Positions 1 to 10,400 are shown, counted from the stretch's first letter. The stretch is DNA of 64,000 nucleotides from Chitinophaga flava (GCF_003308995.1 NZ_QFFJ01000002.1:1984001-2048000); one strand, 5' to 3'. Numbers and translations: made by a program. The notes: generated by a model from the letters alone, not told the origin.

Positions 1-1
1 C

Positions 2-172
2 CTCAAAAGCGGATACAAGGTAATCGACTACAGCATCGCCAAACAAGCAGCTGTAATGTCTTACATGGACGTGTTCCTCTACCTCGGACTCATGTTCCTC
101 ATCTGTATCCCCTTCGTATTGATGGTAAGAGCTAAGAAAGCTGCAAAACTCGATCCGTCTGCTATGCACTAA
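2..172 (+). CDS. MFS multidrug transporter, C-terminal fragment
   Basis: Only the last 56 codons are in the window, in frame from base 2 and ending with TAA at 170-172. The fragment has an amphipathic stretch, one strongly hydrophobic helix (FLYLGLMFLICIPFVLMV) and a short basic cytoplasmic tail. The segment reading QAAVMSYMDVFLYLGL looks like the final helix of the EmrB/QacA (DHA2) family of proton-driven drug exporters. That assignment is from memory of the family and rests on a short piece. A hairpin terminator follows about 70 bp downstream, so this is the last gene of a plus-strand unit that begins outside the window. Confidence 0.6.
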   Translation, partial: LKSGYKVIDYSIAKQAAVMSYMDVFLYLGLMFLICIPFVLMVRAKKAAKLDPSAMH

Positions 173-240
173 CGATCTTGTTTTTCAACATAAAATATTG
201 TTGCAATAACAGTGTAACAGTTGTAGGTTTAGGTAAATAG

Positions 241-272
241 GCCCCGATATTCATCGGGGCTTTATTTTTTTA
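241..272 (+). terminator. Rho-independent terminator after MFS gene
   Basis: GCCCCGAT and ATCGGGGC form an 8-bp GC-rich stem with a four-base loop, followed directly by a T-rich run (TTTATTTTTTT). It sits between the plus-strand transporter and the convergent minus-strand regulator that ends at 282. Confidence 0.85.
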
Positions 273-281
273 GAAAGATGA

Positions 282-866
282 TCAGTGGAAGTTGCGCCGG
301 ATACGGCTGAGAGATTGCTGGGTAATACCCAGATAAGAAGCTATATCGCTTAGGGATACACGTAGCGCGATGTCCGGTTGACGGATCAGGAACTTACGAT
401 AGCGGGTAGTAGCATCTTCTCCTGCCAGTGCATTACGGGTCTGTATTTTGTCCAGCAGCCCCTGCTGGATGATAGCATTCACAAGATTTCCGAAATAAGG
501 GAGCTTTTTATTTAATTCTTCCAGCGCTTCTTTTCTGAATACAATCACCTCACTGTCGCAGGCGGCAACAATGCCTTCCTGAGCCGGTGTGCTGCTGGTA
601 AAACTTCCCAGTATCGTACAAAACTGATTACGCTTCAGGAAAAAAAGGGTGACGGTGTTTCCCTTATCGCTGGTGTTGATGATCTTAAGTACACCGTCAC
701 TGATAAAAAACAATTCCCTGGCCACTTTGCCTTCTTCCAGTAATACAGTCCCTTCTTTTACCTGGCGATAGCTGCAGTGGGTGTTTATCACCTGCTGGTC
801 GGCAGCGCTGATGTTGCCAAAGAGCTGCAGGAAGTCGATGAGGGCCTGGAATATTTTATGTTCCAT
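282..866 (-). CDS. Crp/Fnr-family transcriptional regulator
   Basis: This 194-residue protein has an N-terminal cyclic-nucleotide-binding-like beta roll (about 20-120, with LLEEGKVARELFFISDGVLK typical of the fold) and a short C-terminal helix-turn-helix (about 168-192, SLSDIASYLGITQQSLSRIR). The architecture matches the many Bacteroidota Crp-like regulators that act locally and are not proven to bind cAMP. The arginine and glutamate of the classical cAMP pocket are not evident. The start is an ATG. It lies 39 bp downstream of the SDR gene on the same strand and could be cotranscribed with it, perhaps sensing the same compound. The regulatory target is not deducible. Confidence 0.85.
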   Translation of the reverse strand: MEHKIFQALIDFLQLFGNISAADQQVINTHCSYRQVKEGTVLLEEGKVARELFFISDGVLKIINTSDKGNTVTLFFLKRNQFCTILGSFTSSTPAQEGIVAACDSEVIVFRKEALEELNKKLPYFGNLVNAIIQQGLLDKIQTRNALAGEDATTRYRKFLIRQPDIALRVSLSDIASYLGITQQSLSRIRRNFH

Positions 867-905
867 AGATGAATATCGTAGCGGACTAAGTTAAACAAAA
901 TGTGT

Positions 906-1634
906 TTATACCAGCACCGCGCCACCATCTACCACCAGTGTCTGGCCGGTGCCAAACTGTTGTTTCATCAGGTAGAGATAGGATTGAGCGATGTCTGCTG
1001 CTTCACCTACCCGTTGTACAGGCAGGCCACTGCCTACACTTTCGTACAACGCAGTCCTTTCTTCTTCACTGAAGCTGTTCCAGAGATTGGTCTTCACTAC
1101 ACCCGGAGATACAATGTTTACCCGCAGTGGTGCCAGTTCTACAGCCATCGCGCGGCAGAATGCATCCATGGCACCACAGATACTGGCGCCCAATGACCAG
1201 CCTGCACCGGGGCGGATGCTGGCAATACCACAGGTAAGTGTTACAGAGCCTCCTAGCCGTATATGCGGGGAACCATATTTGACCGCCGCTACAGCACCCC
1301 AGTAGCGGATGTTGAAATATTCGCGCGCCCGCTCCAGGTCTGTGTCGGAGAGCCTGCCGATACGGATGTTTTCACCCGCGGTATATACCAGATGGTCGAA
1401 TGCACCTTCCTGGCCGAAATAAGCTTTGATTTCTTCTTCCTTACTAAGGTCCACCGCATGCCCGGAACAGCCTGCCGGCAATAGTTGTAACGCCTGTGCT
1501 ATCCGGTGCCGGTTGCTGGAAACAATCACCACCTGCGCACCTTCTGCTGCTGCTGCCTGTGCGGTGGCCAGACCTATGCCGGAAGTCCCACCCAAAATAA
1601 TAACCCGTTTACCTGCTAATGTATGTGCTGTCAT
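906..1634 (-). CDS. SDR-family oxidoreductase lacking the YxxxK pair
   Basis: A 242-residue protein from the ATG at 1634; an in-frame TTG at 1652 would add six residues, but the ATG fits the family better. The Rossmann glycine motif (GGTSGIG) is near residue 12 and the C-terminal AVELAPLRVNIVSPG segment is typical of short-chain dehydrogenases. Where classical SDRs carry Tyr-x-x-x-Lys, this protein reads GASIC, so both catalytic residues are replaced (Tyr to Gly, Lys to Cys by alignment to the following AVELAP block). A divergent SDR subfamily with this loss exists, so this is probably lineage-typical and not a damaged gene. The substrate is unknown, and the activity may differ from ordinary alcohol/ketone redox. 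Confidence 0.85.
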   Translation of the reverse strand: MTAHTLAGKRVIILGGTSGIGLATAQAAAAEGAQVVIVSSNRHRIAQALQLLPAGCSGHAVDLSKEEEIKAYFGQEGAFDHLVYTAGENIRIGRLSDTDLERAREYFNIRYWGAVAAVKYGSPHIRLGGSVTLTCGIASIRPGAGWSLGASICGAMDAFCRAMAVELAPLRVNIVSPGVVKTNLWNSFSEEERTALYESVGSGLPVQRVGEAADIAQSYLYLMKQQFGTGQTLVVDGGAVLV

Positions 1635-1707
1635 AAATATGATTTCTGACAAAACTACTTAGCGGGCAAACGGGCCTGTTTACCAAATGGTAAAAAAGGA
1701 GTAGGTG

Positions 1708-3042
1708 TTAAAATACCAGATTACCCTGGTGTATCAGTGATTTTATTGGTGAAATACGAGATACCGCTTCTGCAGAACAACTCGCCTCTACCAGTACCAG
1801 GTCTGCTTTATCATCTGCCTTGGGCCACTGACGGTTACCTTTATCATCCAGCGGAAGTATGTTGTGGGTAGCTATCTTCAGGCATCTGGAAAGATCAAAT
1901 TCTGTACTGTATCCATAAAGCTGCGCCACCAGGTTGGCTTTCTGCAGAATGCTGCCTGAACCGAAAGTGCTCCAGTGGTCGATGATACAGTCGTTGCCTG
2001 CCTGTACCTCTACACCGTATTTGTAAAGCGTAGGAATAGGCATAATCGTATTACCAAATGGAATGGTACTCATAATGCCGATGCGTGCATTACCCAGCTT
2101 TTCAGCCACTTCCTGCAGTTTGCTGTTATCCATTTTCGCCAGCGCAAAACTGTGACTGATATAAGTCTTGCCTTTCAGTACCGGATTTTCATTGACTTTA
2201 TTGATCAGGTATTCAATGGTTTTGGTGCCGGAATCACCCGCTTCATGCAGATGGATGTCGATGCCCTTGTTATGATCGAGGGCCAGCTGCACTACAAAGT
2301 CCATGCTTTTTTCAATGCTGCCGTCGATGGTATATGGGTCCAGACCGCCAATGTAATCGATGTCCATTTTGGCGGCCTCTTTCATCAGTTCGGTGGAAGG
2401 CGTATAATACAGGCCATGCTGCGGAAAGGCCACCAGCTCTGCTGTAAAGGAAGCCTTTTTATTTTCCAGTGCCTTCTCCAGATTTTTGAGTGAATTTAAA
2501 CCGGAAGTAGGCTCAATATTGACGTGACTTCTGGCATAGCCGGTACCTTTGGATTGTAGCAATTCAATGAGTTGTTCGGTACGGGCAGTGGATGTTTTCA
2601 GCAGTTCGGGGATCACCTGTTGTTCAAAGGCGATCATGTCTTTTACTGATTTATTTTTTTTGAGATGTGCTTTCCAGGGAAGACCGTAGAAGGTTTTGTC
2701 CAGATGGATATGCATATCGCGGAAGGAAGGCAGCATCAGCCAGCCTTTGGCATCAATGGCTTTGGCATTGGGCTGGTTGGGCAATACCGCTTTTATCTTA
2801 CCATTGCTGATTTCGACGGAGAACAGTTCTGTTTTGGTACCTGTCACTTCACCTTCTTCATATTCGAAGCCTGTTTCCAGCCGAACGTTTCTAAGTGTAA
2901 AGGATTTGCCGGGGGCAATAGCGGGTGTGGCTGATGTTTCAGCTGTTGTTGCCCGGGCTGTACTCCCTGTCAGCAGGCTGCTGCCGGCGGCCAGTAGTAT
3001 GGAGGAATTTTTAATGAAGTCTTTGCGGGATATTGATGACAT
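1708..3042 (-). CDS. Exported amidohydrolase, cytosine-deaminase-like
   Basis: A 444-residue metal-dependent hydrolase. The N-terminus (SRKDFIKN followed by a hydrophobic stretch and small residues) resembles a Tat-like export signal with RK in place of RR. Near residue 110 is MHIHLDKTF, the HxH metal motif in the form seen in cytosine deaminase relatives. Later come IDIHLHEAGD (metal His), YISHSFAL (metal His) and QAGNDCIIDHW (the catalytic Asp region). These support a TIM-barrel amidohydrolase/deaminase acting on a cyclic amide or amine. The real substrate is not known. It is followed 73 bp downstream by the SDR and preceded 77 bp upstream by an AraC regulator on the same strand, which suggests coordinated control. 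Confidence 0.85.
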   Translation of the reverse strand: MSSISRKDFIKNSSILLAAGSSLLTGSTARATTAETSATPAIAPGKSFTLRNVRLETGFEYEEGEVTGTKTELFSVEISNGKIKAVLPNQPNAKAIDAKGWLMLPSFRDMHIHLDKTFYGLPWKAHLKKNKSVKDMIAFEQQVIPELLKTSTARTEQLIELLQSKGTGYARSHVNIEPTSGLNSLKNLEKALENKKASFTAELVAFPQHGLYYTPSTELMKEAAKMDIDYIGGLDPYTIDGSIEKSMDFVVQLALDHNKGIDIHLHEAGDSGTKTIEYLINKVNENPVLKGKTYISHSFALAKMDNSKLQEVAEKLGNARIGIMSTIPFGNTIMPIPTLYKYGVEVQAGNDCIIDHWSTFGSGSILQKANLVAQLYGYSTEFDLSRCLKIATHNILPLDDKGNRQWPKADDKADLVLVEASCSAEAVSRISPIKSLIHQGNLVF

Positions 3043-3119
3043 GGTATTTCGGTTTTAAAACAAAGTTAATCCCCACAAAGTCAGCATTGATGAACGATTT
3101 ATGCCAGAACTTGTAAAAT

Positions 3120-3968
3120 TTATAACTGTTCCTTAAACTGACGGGGTGAAGCGCCGGTCTGGCTTTTAAAGAAATTCGAAAAGTAGGCCAGATCATTAAA
3201 GCCCAGTTCAAAAGCGATCTCTTTGATAGTTTTATCAGAAGCCAGTATCAGCCTTTTGGCTTCCAGCATCACCCGGTTCTGGATCAGAAAGGTAGCAGGC
3301 ACCTGGAAATGCCGTTTACAAAGGATATTCAGGTAATTAGGGGAGATGTTCAGCTGTTCTGCATAAAAGGCTACCGACTTCTGCTCTTTGTAATTAGCAT
3401 TGATCAGCGAAAGATATTTTAACAGTACCGGCTTGGTACGGTATACCGTCATATCTTCAAATTTATTTTCCGCTTCCCGGCTTATCAGCTGGGCAATCAG
3501 CTGATTTCTCAGATGGATGATCTCCCAGTGCACGGGCTGTTTGTTCAGTTCGTTTTGTATGGATTTAAACTCGTAGAGCAGCTGCCGGAAAACTTCCGGA
3601 GCCAGCTCAATCACCGGGTGATGCTGATAAAGCACAGCAGAGAAACGCAGCGAATGGGAGAAGGCTTCAAATGCCGGACGGGAAATCATCAGCTGATATC
3701 CGACGGTATTTTTACCGAAAGACCAGCGGTGCACCTGGTCAGGGAACAGCAGATGTATCTGATGAGCTCCCACCTTGTAATCAATGAAGTCGATGGAATG
3801 GGTACCGCTACCTTTTTCGATCAGGAGAAAAACGAAGAAATCGTGCTTATGGGGTTTCTCAATATATCTCTCTCCACGGAGCTCATGGTACAGAAAACTA
3901 CAGTCGTTCTGCACATTATCCTGAAACGCCCTGATCCCGAATATCGGGAAATGCTCTTTTGCACTCAT
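3120..3968 (-). CDS. AraC-family transcriptional regulator
   Basis: A 282-residue protein from the ATG at 3968. An in-frame TTG at 3983 is possible but lies in the T-tract of the upstream terminator, so the ATG is preferred. The N-terminal about 150 residues look like a cupin-type ligand-sensing domain (KPHKHDFFVFLLIEKGSG). The C-terminal about 100 residues contain the twin helix-turn-helix DNA-binding domain, ending with the family signature KEIAFELGFNDLAYFSNFFK and TGASPRQFK. It lies between the TonB receptor and the amidohydrolase on the same strand, and could regulate either. Confidence 0.9.
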   Translation of the reverse strand: MSAKEHFPIFGIRAFQDNVQNDCSFLYHELRGERYIEKPHKHDFFVFLLIEKGSGTHSIDFIDYKVGAHQIHLLFPDQVHRWSFGKNTVGYQLMISRPAFEAFSHSLRFSAVLYQHHPVIELAPEVFRQLLYEFKSIQNELNKQPVHWEIIHLRNQLIAQLISREAENKFEDMTVYRTKPVLLKYLSLINANYKEQKSVAFYAEQLNISPNYLNILCKRHFQVPATFLIQNRVMLEAKRLILASDKTIKEIAFELGFNDLAYFSNFFKSQTGASPRQFKEQL

Positions 3969-3981
3969 CTGCGTAAAATAC

Positions 3982-4009
3982 AAAAATCCCGGAGCAAAGG
4001 CCCCGGGAT
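3982..4009 (-). terminator. Terminator after TonB receptor
   Basis: Read on the minus strand, ATCCCGG and CCGGGAT form a 7-bp stem over a ten-base loop, followed by TTTTTGT. It lies just past the stop of the receptor gene at 4053 and immediately upstream of the AraC gene. Confidence 0.75.
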
Positions 4010-4052
4010 GTGTTTGCTTGTTGAACTTAATGGGATTTATTTTTTGATGCTG

Positions 4053-6914
4053 TTAAAAGCTGAGCGCAATTTTGGTAAACAGGCGGGTACCGTTGAAGCC
4101 CATCTGGACGGCGTCCCAGGGGCCACCGGTTTCACCGTCGTAAGCCGATAACTTGGCGCCGGGTACATAACCCAGGTCAGGATGCACATTGAAGATATTA
4201 TCCGCACCGAGGAACCAGGTTATACGGGAGGAGAAGCGGTAGCTGGCGTACAGGTCGGTTACCGCTTTGCCCCTGTAATTAAACTGTTCGGGGACCAGTG
4301 TGCCATCTTTGTCCAGTGCTACCATCGGGCTGATACCTGTTCCGGCCAGGTTGGGATCACCAGGGAGGCCGGAGCCTTCTTTGGCAGGGTCACCGGCAAA
4401 GCCGTAACCCAGCAGTACGATTTTTCCATAGTAGGTAACGCGAGTGCCTACACTGAGTTTTTTAATACCGTATTCCACATTCAATCCCAGTTTGGCAGGA
4501 GGGGCAGAGGCCAGCACAAAGTGTTGTTCCCGCTCGCTGAAAAACTCTCCGCGGTGCAGATAGCTGTCATTCAGTTTGTCCGGCACATTGATCTTATCGA
4601 TGTTCATATGCTGGATATTACCAGTGAACAATACGCGGAAATGCTGGTCGTTCCATTTTTTGTTATAGTCCACTACCATGTCGAGGCCATAGTTGGTGGT
4701 ATTGACAGCGTTGGCGAAGAACTGAGCATTATCGATGCGCAGGGTTTTAAGCGCGTTCCTGAAACCGTTGTCCAGCGTGGTATCCCCCTGATTGAACTGC
4801 CCTGACAATACGATCCTGTCTTTTACTTTTACAAGATAACCATCAAGGGTGATGGTGAGGTTGGAGATTGGTTTAAGGGAGAAGCCCAGGCTGGCGTTAA
4901 AAGATTTTTCCTGCTTCAGTGCCGGGATGCCGGCTGCCTGGGTGATAGCGTTGCTATTGGGGGCTATTTTCACTTCGGTGATACGGCCACCCTGCACGTT
5001 GGTAAACTGTGAGCTGTAGTTGATCTGTTGCAGGGAAGGGGCACGGTAGCCGGTACTAACGGAGCCGCGTATATTAAAACCGGGAGCCGCCTTGTAGCGG
5101 GCTGCCAGTTTATAGTTACTGGTAAAACCGAAGTCGCTGTAGTTCTCTACCCTGACAGCGCCGCCCAGCAGGAACTTGCGGGTAATATCCCATTCTGCGT
5201 CCACAAATCCGGCGATATTGGAGCGGTTGGCTTTCACCACATCGGTAGGGCGGTAGCCCGGGAATCCCTGTGCACCGGTAGCTTGGTTATAGGTAGGGTC
5301 GTAGTTGGTGTAGGAAGCTTCTTCTCCTGCGTATATGCGATACTGTTCGTAGCGGTATTCCGCACCCAGGGCTAAGTTGAAGCCTGCGCCTATATGAGGA
5401 ATGTCTTTGGAGAAGGTGAGGTTGGCAGTATTTTGTGTAAAGGAAAAGCCACCATCATTAAAATGAGTAGGGGTGGCACTTCCCAGGGATGCGTTAAAAG
5501 TTTTATCACCAAAGAAGCGGAAATCATTTCTGCCGAAGGTGTTGCTCAGGTCCCATTTCCAGTTGTTGGCGGTGCTGCCTTTAACGCCGGCAGAAAGGGA
5601 AACGTCCTGTATATGTGTTTGTATATGTGGGTTGAAAATCGTGTCAGCTGGTCCGCCAGGTGTGGGGATGCTTTTCATGATATCAGGGTAAAAAATAAGG
5701 CTGCCGCCCGGGCCCAGCGGGAATCGGTCGGTATGGCCGCTGGCGAGTGGATTGTATCCATGGAGTGTACGCGTATAGGCGTAGGCGTCAGATGCTTTGT
5801 AGTTATATCCGCCGAAGGCGTAAACGGTCGTATTGCTGGTGCCAACGGGTATTTCGAGGTTGACCATTCCGCCGCCGGTGGTGACGGAGCCATCGCCATG
5901 GGCGCGGCGTCCGGCATTGATGGGCAATCCGTTGGTATTGTTCAGGTTAGTGTCCAGTACCTGCCGGAAGGTTTTGCTGAGGCTGAGGACGTTGGCGGAG
6001 AAGTTGATAAAGCCGTTGTGTTTGCCGATAGGCAGGCCATAGTTGGCGCCGATGCTGAAGGTATTGCCATCAATAGCATTGCCGTATTCGTATTGATTGA
6101 GTGATTTTTTATAATAGGTATTGTATTTCGGGTCTAAGAAGCCGGCGTAGCCGGTATTAATGGAGAGGTGGTTGACGTCTTTTTTAAGGATGATGTTGAT
6201 AACACCGGCGATGGCGTCGGAGCCGTATTGTGCGGAAGCGCCGTCGCGGAGTATTTCCACGCGGTCGATGGCCGATTCGGGAATGGAGTTGAGATCGGTG
6301 CCGGAGTTGCCCCGGCCGCGGGTACCAAATACGGCTACAAACGCTGTCTGGTGGCGGCGTTTACCGTTGATGAGCACCAGCGTCTGATCAGGACCCAGGC
6401 CGCGGAGGGTGGCCAGATCTATCTGGTCGGCGCCGTCGCTGCCACTTTGTTTGTTGTAGTTAAACGAAGGCGCTGCGGCATTGAGCAGGGAGGTCAGCTC
6501 CATTTTGGCGCTGGGCAGCCCTGCCTGGTTGATGTTGATGACATCCACCGGTACCGGTGTTTCGGTTTTGGCGCGGCCGCTGCTACGGGTACCTACCAGA
6601 ACGATCTGTGTCAGTTCGGTGGCGGCTGTAGTCAGCTGTACGTTTACTTCCGTACGTCCGTTGACGTTAGTTTCCTGGGTTTTGAAACCTATAGCGCTGA
6701 ATTCCAGTATACTACCGGGTGGAACTTCCAGCTGATAGATACCGTCTTTGTTGGTCTGGGTGCCCTTGAGTGCAGCTTTTACCCTTACAGTAATACCTTC
6801 CAGCGGTGCGCCGGTGGTGGCGTCTGTAACTTTACCGGTAATCCGTTGATTTTGGCCGATGGCATAGTGCGTGCATAACAGGAGGCACAGGAGTAACAGG
6901 TTCTTGAGGATCAT
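4053..6914 (-). CDS. TonB-dependent outer-membrane receptor
   Basis: A 953-residue precursor. Residues 1-20 are a clear signal peptide (hydrophobic core LLLLCLLLC, then AIGQ). A carboxypeptidase-regulatory beta-sandwich follows (about 22-105, GKVTDATTGAPLEGITV). The plug domain spans about 115-250 (VDVININQAGLP through RVEILRDGASAQYGSDAIAGVI), then a 22-strand barrel ending in the terminal aromatic strand LFTKIALSF. There is no STN domain, so it is not expected to signal to an anti-sigma factor. It should import a large or scarce ligand using TonB/ExbBD energy. No SusD partner is adjacent. The amidohydrolase, SDR and AraC genes downstream could process the imported compound, but this is inference from proximity. 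Confidence 0.92.
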   Translation of the reverse strand: MILKNLLLLCLLLCTHYAIGQNQRITGKVTDATTGAPLEGITVRVKAALKGTQTNKDGIYQLEVPPGSILEFSAIGFKTQETNVNGRTEVNVQLTTAATELTQIVLVGTRSSGRAKTETPVPVDVININQAGLPSAKMELTSLLNAAAPSFNYNKQSGSDGADQIDLATLRGLGPDQTLVLINGKRRHQTAFVAVFGTRGRGNSGTDLNSIPESAIDRVEILRDGASAQYGSDAIAGVINIILKKDVNHLSINTGYAGFLDPKYNTYYKKSLNQYEYGNAIDGNTFSIGANYGLPIGKHNGFINFSANVLSLSKTFRQVLDTNLNNTNGLPINAGRRAHGDGSVTTGGGMVNLEIPVGTSNTTVYAFGGYNYKASDAYAYTRTLHGYNPLASGHTDRFPLGPGGSLIFYPDIMKSIPTPGGPADTIFNPHIQTHIQDVSLSAGVKGSTANNWKWDLSNTFGRNDFRFFGDKTFNASLGSATPTHFNDGGFSFTQNTANLTFSKDIPHIGAGFNLALGAEYRYEQYRIYAGEEASYTNYDPTYNQATGAQGFPGYRPTDVVKANRSNIAGFVDAEWDITRKFLLGGAVRVENYSDFGFTSNYKLAARYKAAPGFNIRGSVSTGYRAPSLQQINYSSQFTNVQGGRITEVKIAPNSNAITQAAGIPALKQEKSFNASLGFSLKPISNLTITLDGYLVKVKDRIVLSGQFNQGDTTLDNGFRNALKTLRIDNAQFFANAVNTTNYGLDMVVDYNKKWNDQHFRVLFTGNIQHMNIDKINVPDKLNDSYLHRGEFFSEREQHFVLASAPPAKLGLNVEYGIKKLSVGTRVTYYGKIVLLGYGFAGDPAKEGSGLPGDPNLAGTGISPMVALDKDGTLVPEQFNYRGKAVTDLYASYRFSSRITWFLGADNIFNVHPDLGYVPGAKLSAYDGETGGPWDAVQMGFNGTRLFTKIALSF

Positions 6915-6968
6915 ACATGGGGCTTTGCTTTAATTTAAGCAAAATTTTCCATATTTCGATTCCTTTTG

Positions 6969-7430
6969 TTACAGTTTGATACCAGTTTTTTTGTAGATGA
7001 AACTCAATAACCACGCTGGGCCTATCAAAAGAAACTGCAGGTCTTTAAAAAAGCTGGGTTTGGCGCCTTCTATTTTATGGCCGATAAACTGTCCTATCCA
7101 GGCCAACACAAAAATGATAAGGGATACCAACCATATGGGTGCCCCGGTGGCGGCGATCAGGCGCCATAGCCACAGACAGATAATACCAATGATCGTCATA
7201 CCTACAGCCAGCGAGGACGACAGACGTGCGTAATAAATGATCAGTAATACCAGGGCAATCTGTGCCACAGTGAGTATGATGCTGGTACCCGGAACCGGTA
7301 TCCTGATGGCATATAAAAAGCCCACTATACTAAAGAAAATAGCCGGTACACATATCCAGTGAATGAGCTTATTGGTATCGTTGCGATGACTGCTGCCATA
7401 TTCATCCAGCCATTGATGAATTGTTTTCAT
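6969..7430 (-). CDS. Mpo1-like (DUF962) membrane protein
   Basis: A 153-residue polytopic protein with three to four hydrophobic helices. Features of the DUF962/Mpo1 family are the N-terminal EYGSSHRNDTNKLIHWICVP, with the conserved histidines and CVP, and the central WIGQFIGHKIEGAKPSF. Fungal Mpo1 is an Fe(II)-dependent dioxygenase that alpha-oxidises 2-hydroxy fatty acids, using the conserved histidines. Bacteroidota make many 2-hydroxy and sphingolipid-type fatty acids, so a related role is plausible but unproven. It sits 33 bp downstream of the large alpha-2-macroglobulin-like gene on the same strand. Confidence 0.85.
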   Translation of the reverse strand: MKTIHQWLDEYGSSHRNDTNKLIHWICVPAIFFSIVGFLYAIRIPVPGTSIILTVAQIALVLLIIYYARLSSSLAVGMTIIGIICLWLWRLIAATGAPIWLVSLIIFVLAWIGQFIGHKIEGAKPSFFKDLQFLLIGPAWLLSFIYKKTGIKL

Positions 7431-7463
7431 GGAAGAAGCTGTTTTACTTGTTACTAATATAAT

Positions 7464-10400
7464 TTATTTGCCGGTGATTACAACCTGTTTCATACCCGTT
7501 CTTCCGAAAAATACCGGGAAATACATCATCGATGCTTTGGCCGGATTCAGATGATAGGTACCGTTGTAACGCGGCATCAGATCGACCTTAAAAGTATGTT
7601 TGCCTTTGCTAAGCCTGTTACAGAAAATGCTGACCTTGTTTTTGAAATGCTCGCGATGTACTTCGTCATGCAACCATGACTGCGATTTACTCGCATAGGA
7701 GCATCCCGCCGGAATAGGAATTTCTATCATCACATATTCCGCATCTGCGGCGGCATTTACTTCTACACTGAGTACTACGCCGGTCCCTGCGGTCAAACGC
7801 GTCTGCGGTACCCCATTGTTAAGCAGGCTGCTGCTGACTTCAAACTGCCGGGATACTTTTTCCGGCGCCGGGTTCCAGTGTTCCTGCCAGGAGCTGAAAT
7901 AGATATTCATATTGCCTCGTTTGCTGATCTGCATTGACTGGGCTGGTTTTAGCACAGTGTCATACGGAAAACTGGTGATGGTCTTTCCGTTGAGTGTAAG
8001 CGTGGCCGTTAGTGGTTGTCTGCTTTTCAGCAGATCGGGGAGAATGGTTTCGAGGATGGATGCGGATTCGAATGTATTGCGCCAATAGCCGGGTGCGCGC
8101 TGTTCCATCAGCCATTCCCGGATACTTTCCAGATAGTCATCCTGACCTTTTTGCTGGCGTAGTATTTTATACACCAGCAGTGTATGCATGATGTTATTGC
8201 TCAACAGCTGATTGTTTTCCTCACCCCAGTAGAGGTTGCCCACCATACTGCGCTGGCTTTGACGCAACAGCTGGTTGGTGTTAACGGTATCGCCTGCACG
8301 TACTTTCAGGTATAACAACCGGAGCTGGTCATAACTGCTCAAGCCGGCAGTGCCAATGGTGTCGAGATAACGATGGTAATCTACTTTGGAGCCCAGCTCC
8401 TGCAGCGTTTCGAGGATAGTGAGTTTATTCCGGTTGGGCTCAGAACCCAGCAGGAACACCTGGTAGTCGATCAGCGCCTGTTTGTTGAGATGAGTGGTAT
8501 AGCCGTTGGCTTCTGCCATCAGCAGTGCTTTGATGACATGTCCGGAGATCCAGTATAGAGCCTCGCTTTTGTTCCACCAGCCCCAGAGGCCATTGCGGCC
8601 CTGGTTGTCGGTGAGTGCGCGTATCAGCTGACGGATGTTTTTTTCGCCCTCGAAAGTCTGGCCCAGGAGAGGGCGCAGCTGTTTTTCCTGCAGCAGGGCT
8701 ATCAGTTTGCTCGCCATCTGTTCGTTGCAGTTGTATTCGTAATCTTTCAGCTGTACTATTTCATCCAGGAATACGGAAACCATTCCGTTGGTGGCGTGTA
8801 TCCGTAGGGCACTGGTATCGGTCACTGTTAGGGAGAAGGAAGTGTCTTTGCGCAAGGCGAGGAAGTTGCCGGTAGCTTCTTTTACTCCCTGCGGGAAGAT
8901 AGGGATGGCGCGGCGTTCGCCGTCCATGAAATTGTCGGGGCCCTGAATGGTATATTTCAGGGAGATACTGTCAGCTACGGGAATTGTTACGGCCATGGTA
9001 TCCAGGTGACTGTCCTTTACTCCTGTGTTGCCCTGTAGCAATAGCTTGTCATTGACATAAAACCTGCGATCGAGGGTACTGCTGTCAGGGGTGTAGTTGA
9101 GTATTTTTCCGATGACGTGCATCGTGTCTCCGGCTATTGCAAAAGCGGGGATGGCCAGATTGGTAGTCAGCGGCTGGAATGCCTTGATCTGTGTGCTGGC
9201 GGTGCCGGCCTGTTGGTTGTCTGTAACCGCGATGGCAAAGGTTTGCCAGTTGGTGATATCATCCGGAAAGGTAACGTCAAAAGAGGTTTCACCTTTTTCG
9301 TTTGTGCGTAACCGTGGCTGCCAGAATGCATCATCCCGGAAACGCTGCCGCAGGCTGCTGCGGGTGGTTGGGATTGTCAGGCTGTCGCGGTTGGCTTTGC
9401 CGGACACGATGATGATGGCGCCGCTGGCAGCGCTGGAACCATAAAGGGCTACAGCCGCCTCACTCTTCAGTACGCTGATGTTCCCGATGAGGGAGGGATC
9501 TATTGAAGCGAGATCGCCCTGATAGGGTACTCCATCTATGATGATCAGTGGATTACCGGAAGAATTACTGCTGGTACCGCGGATGCTGATACCTGCAACA
9601 CGGCCTTCCAGACTGCCGATTGATGCTCCGGTAAGCATCTTTCTCTTTACAGTAGCGTAACCTGTTACCACTACTTCCTGCAAGGCTTGTTGGGAAGCAG
9701 TGAGCACTACCCGGTGGAAATCCTGCTCATCAAGCTGGATTTCCTGTGATATAAAGCCCACCGTACTTATCCGCAATGTTCCGTACGGGGTGACATTCAT
9801 CATAAACCGGCCTTCTGGATCGCTGACGGTGCCTACATTAGTTCCATTAAGCTGGATACTGACACCGGGAATGGGTCTGTTTTCCTCATCCGTAATCAGC
9901 CCGGTTACGGTTCTACGAAGGGACTGATTGTTCATGTACTGGTTGTTGAAAGTACCCGGGAAGTTGGTCTCATTATCATACCGGCTAAAAACATCAGGTC
10001 GTCGCCATACCTCTTCTGCCAGGCTGCGGCTGACAATATCTGCCGGCAGTACAGGTGTACTGTGAAGCTGGTGCCAGGTAGTGCCGCCTGCCTGAACAAA
10101 CAGACTGTCCTGCAGCAGGTAACGGTTGCCACGAAGCAATATCAGTACGCGGTACCAGCCGGGTATCAGTTCGGAGAAACGCAGATTTTCCGGAGAGTGG
10201 ATAGCATAGAAAGAAGGATCATCATAGCGGTACAGGAAAAGCTGCTTTACCTTGTGTTGGGAGAAACTGGTGTCCATCTGCAGGGATAACGCTGCCTTCG
10301 ATGTTGTTTGCTGTGTGATGGTACTTTGCAAAGTACCGCCCATTTTGTAGTTGTCTTTATAATCTCTCCACAGGCTGTCCATGGTGCTTTCGGTAATGGC

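Noticed and set aside
5394..6104. Long plus-strand ORF inside the TonB receptor gene
   Set aside because: It is an antisense shadow of a clear receptor; its translation is low-complexity Val/Gly/Ala without domain features.
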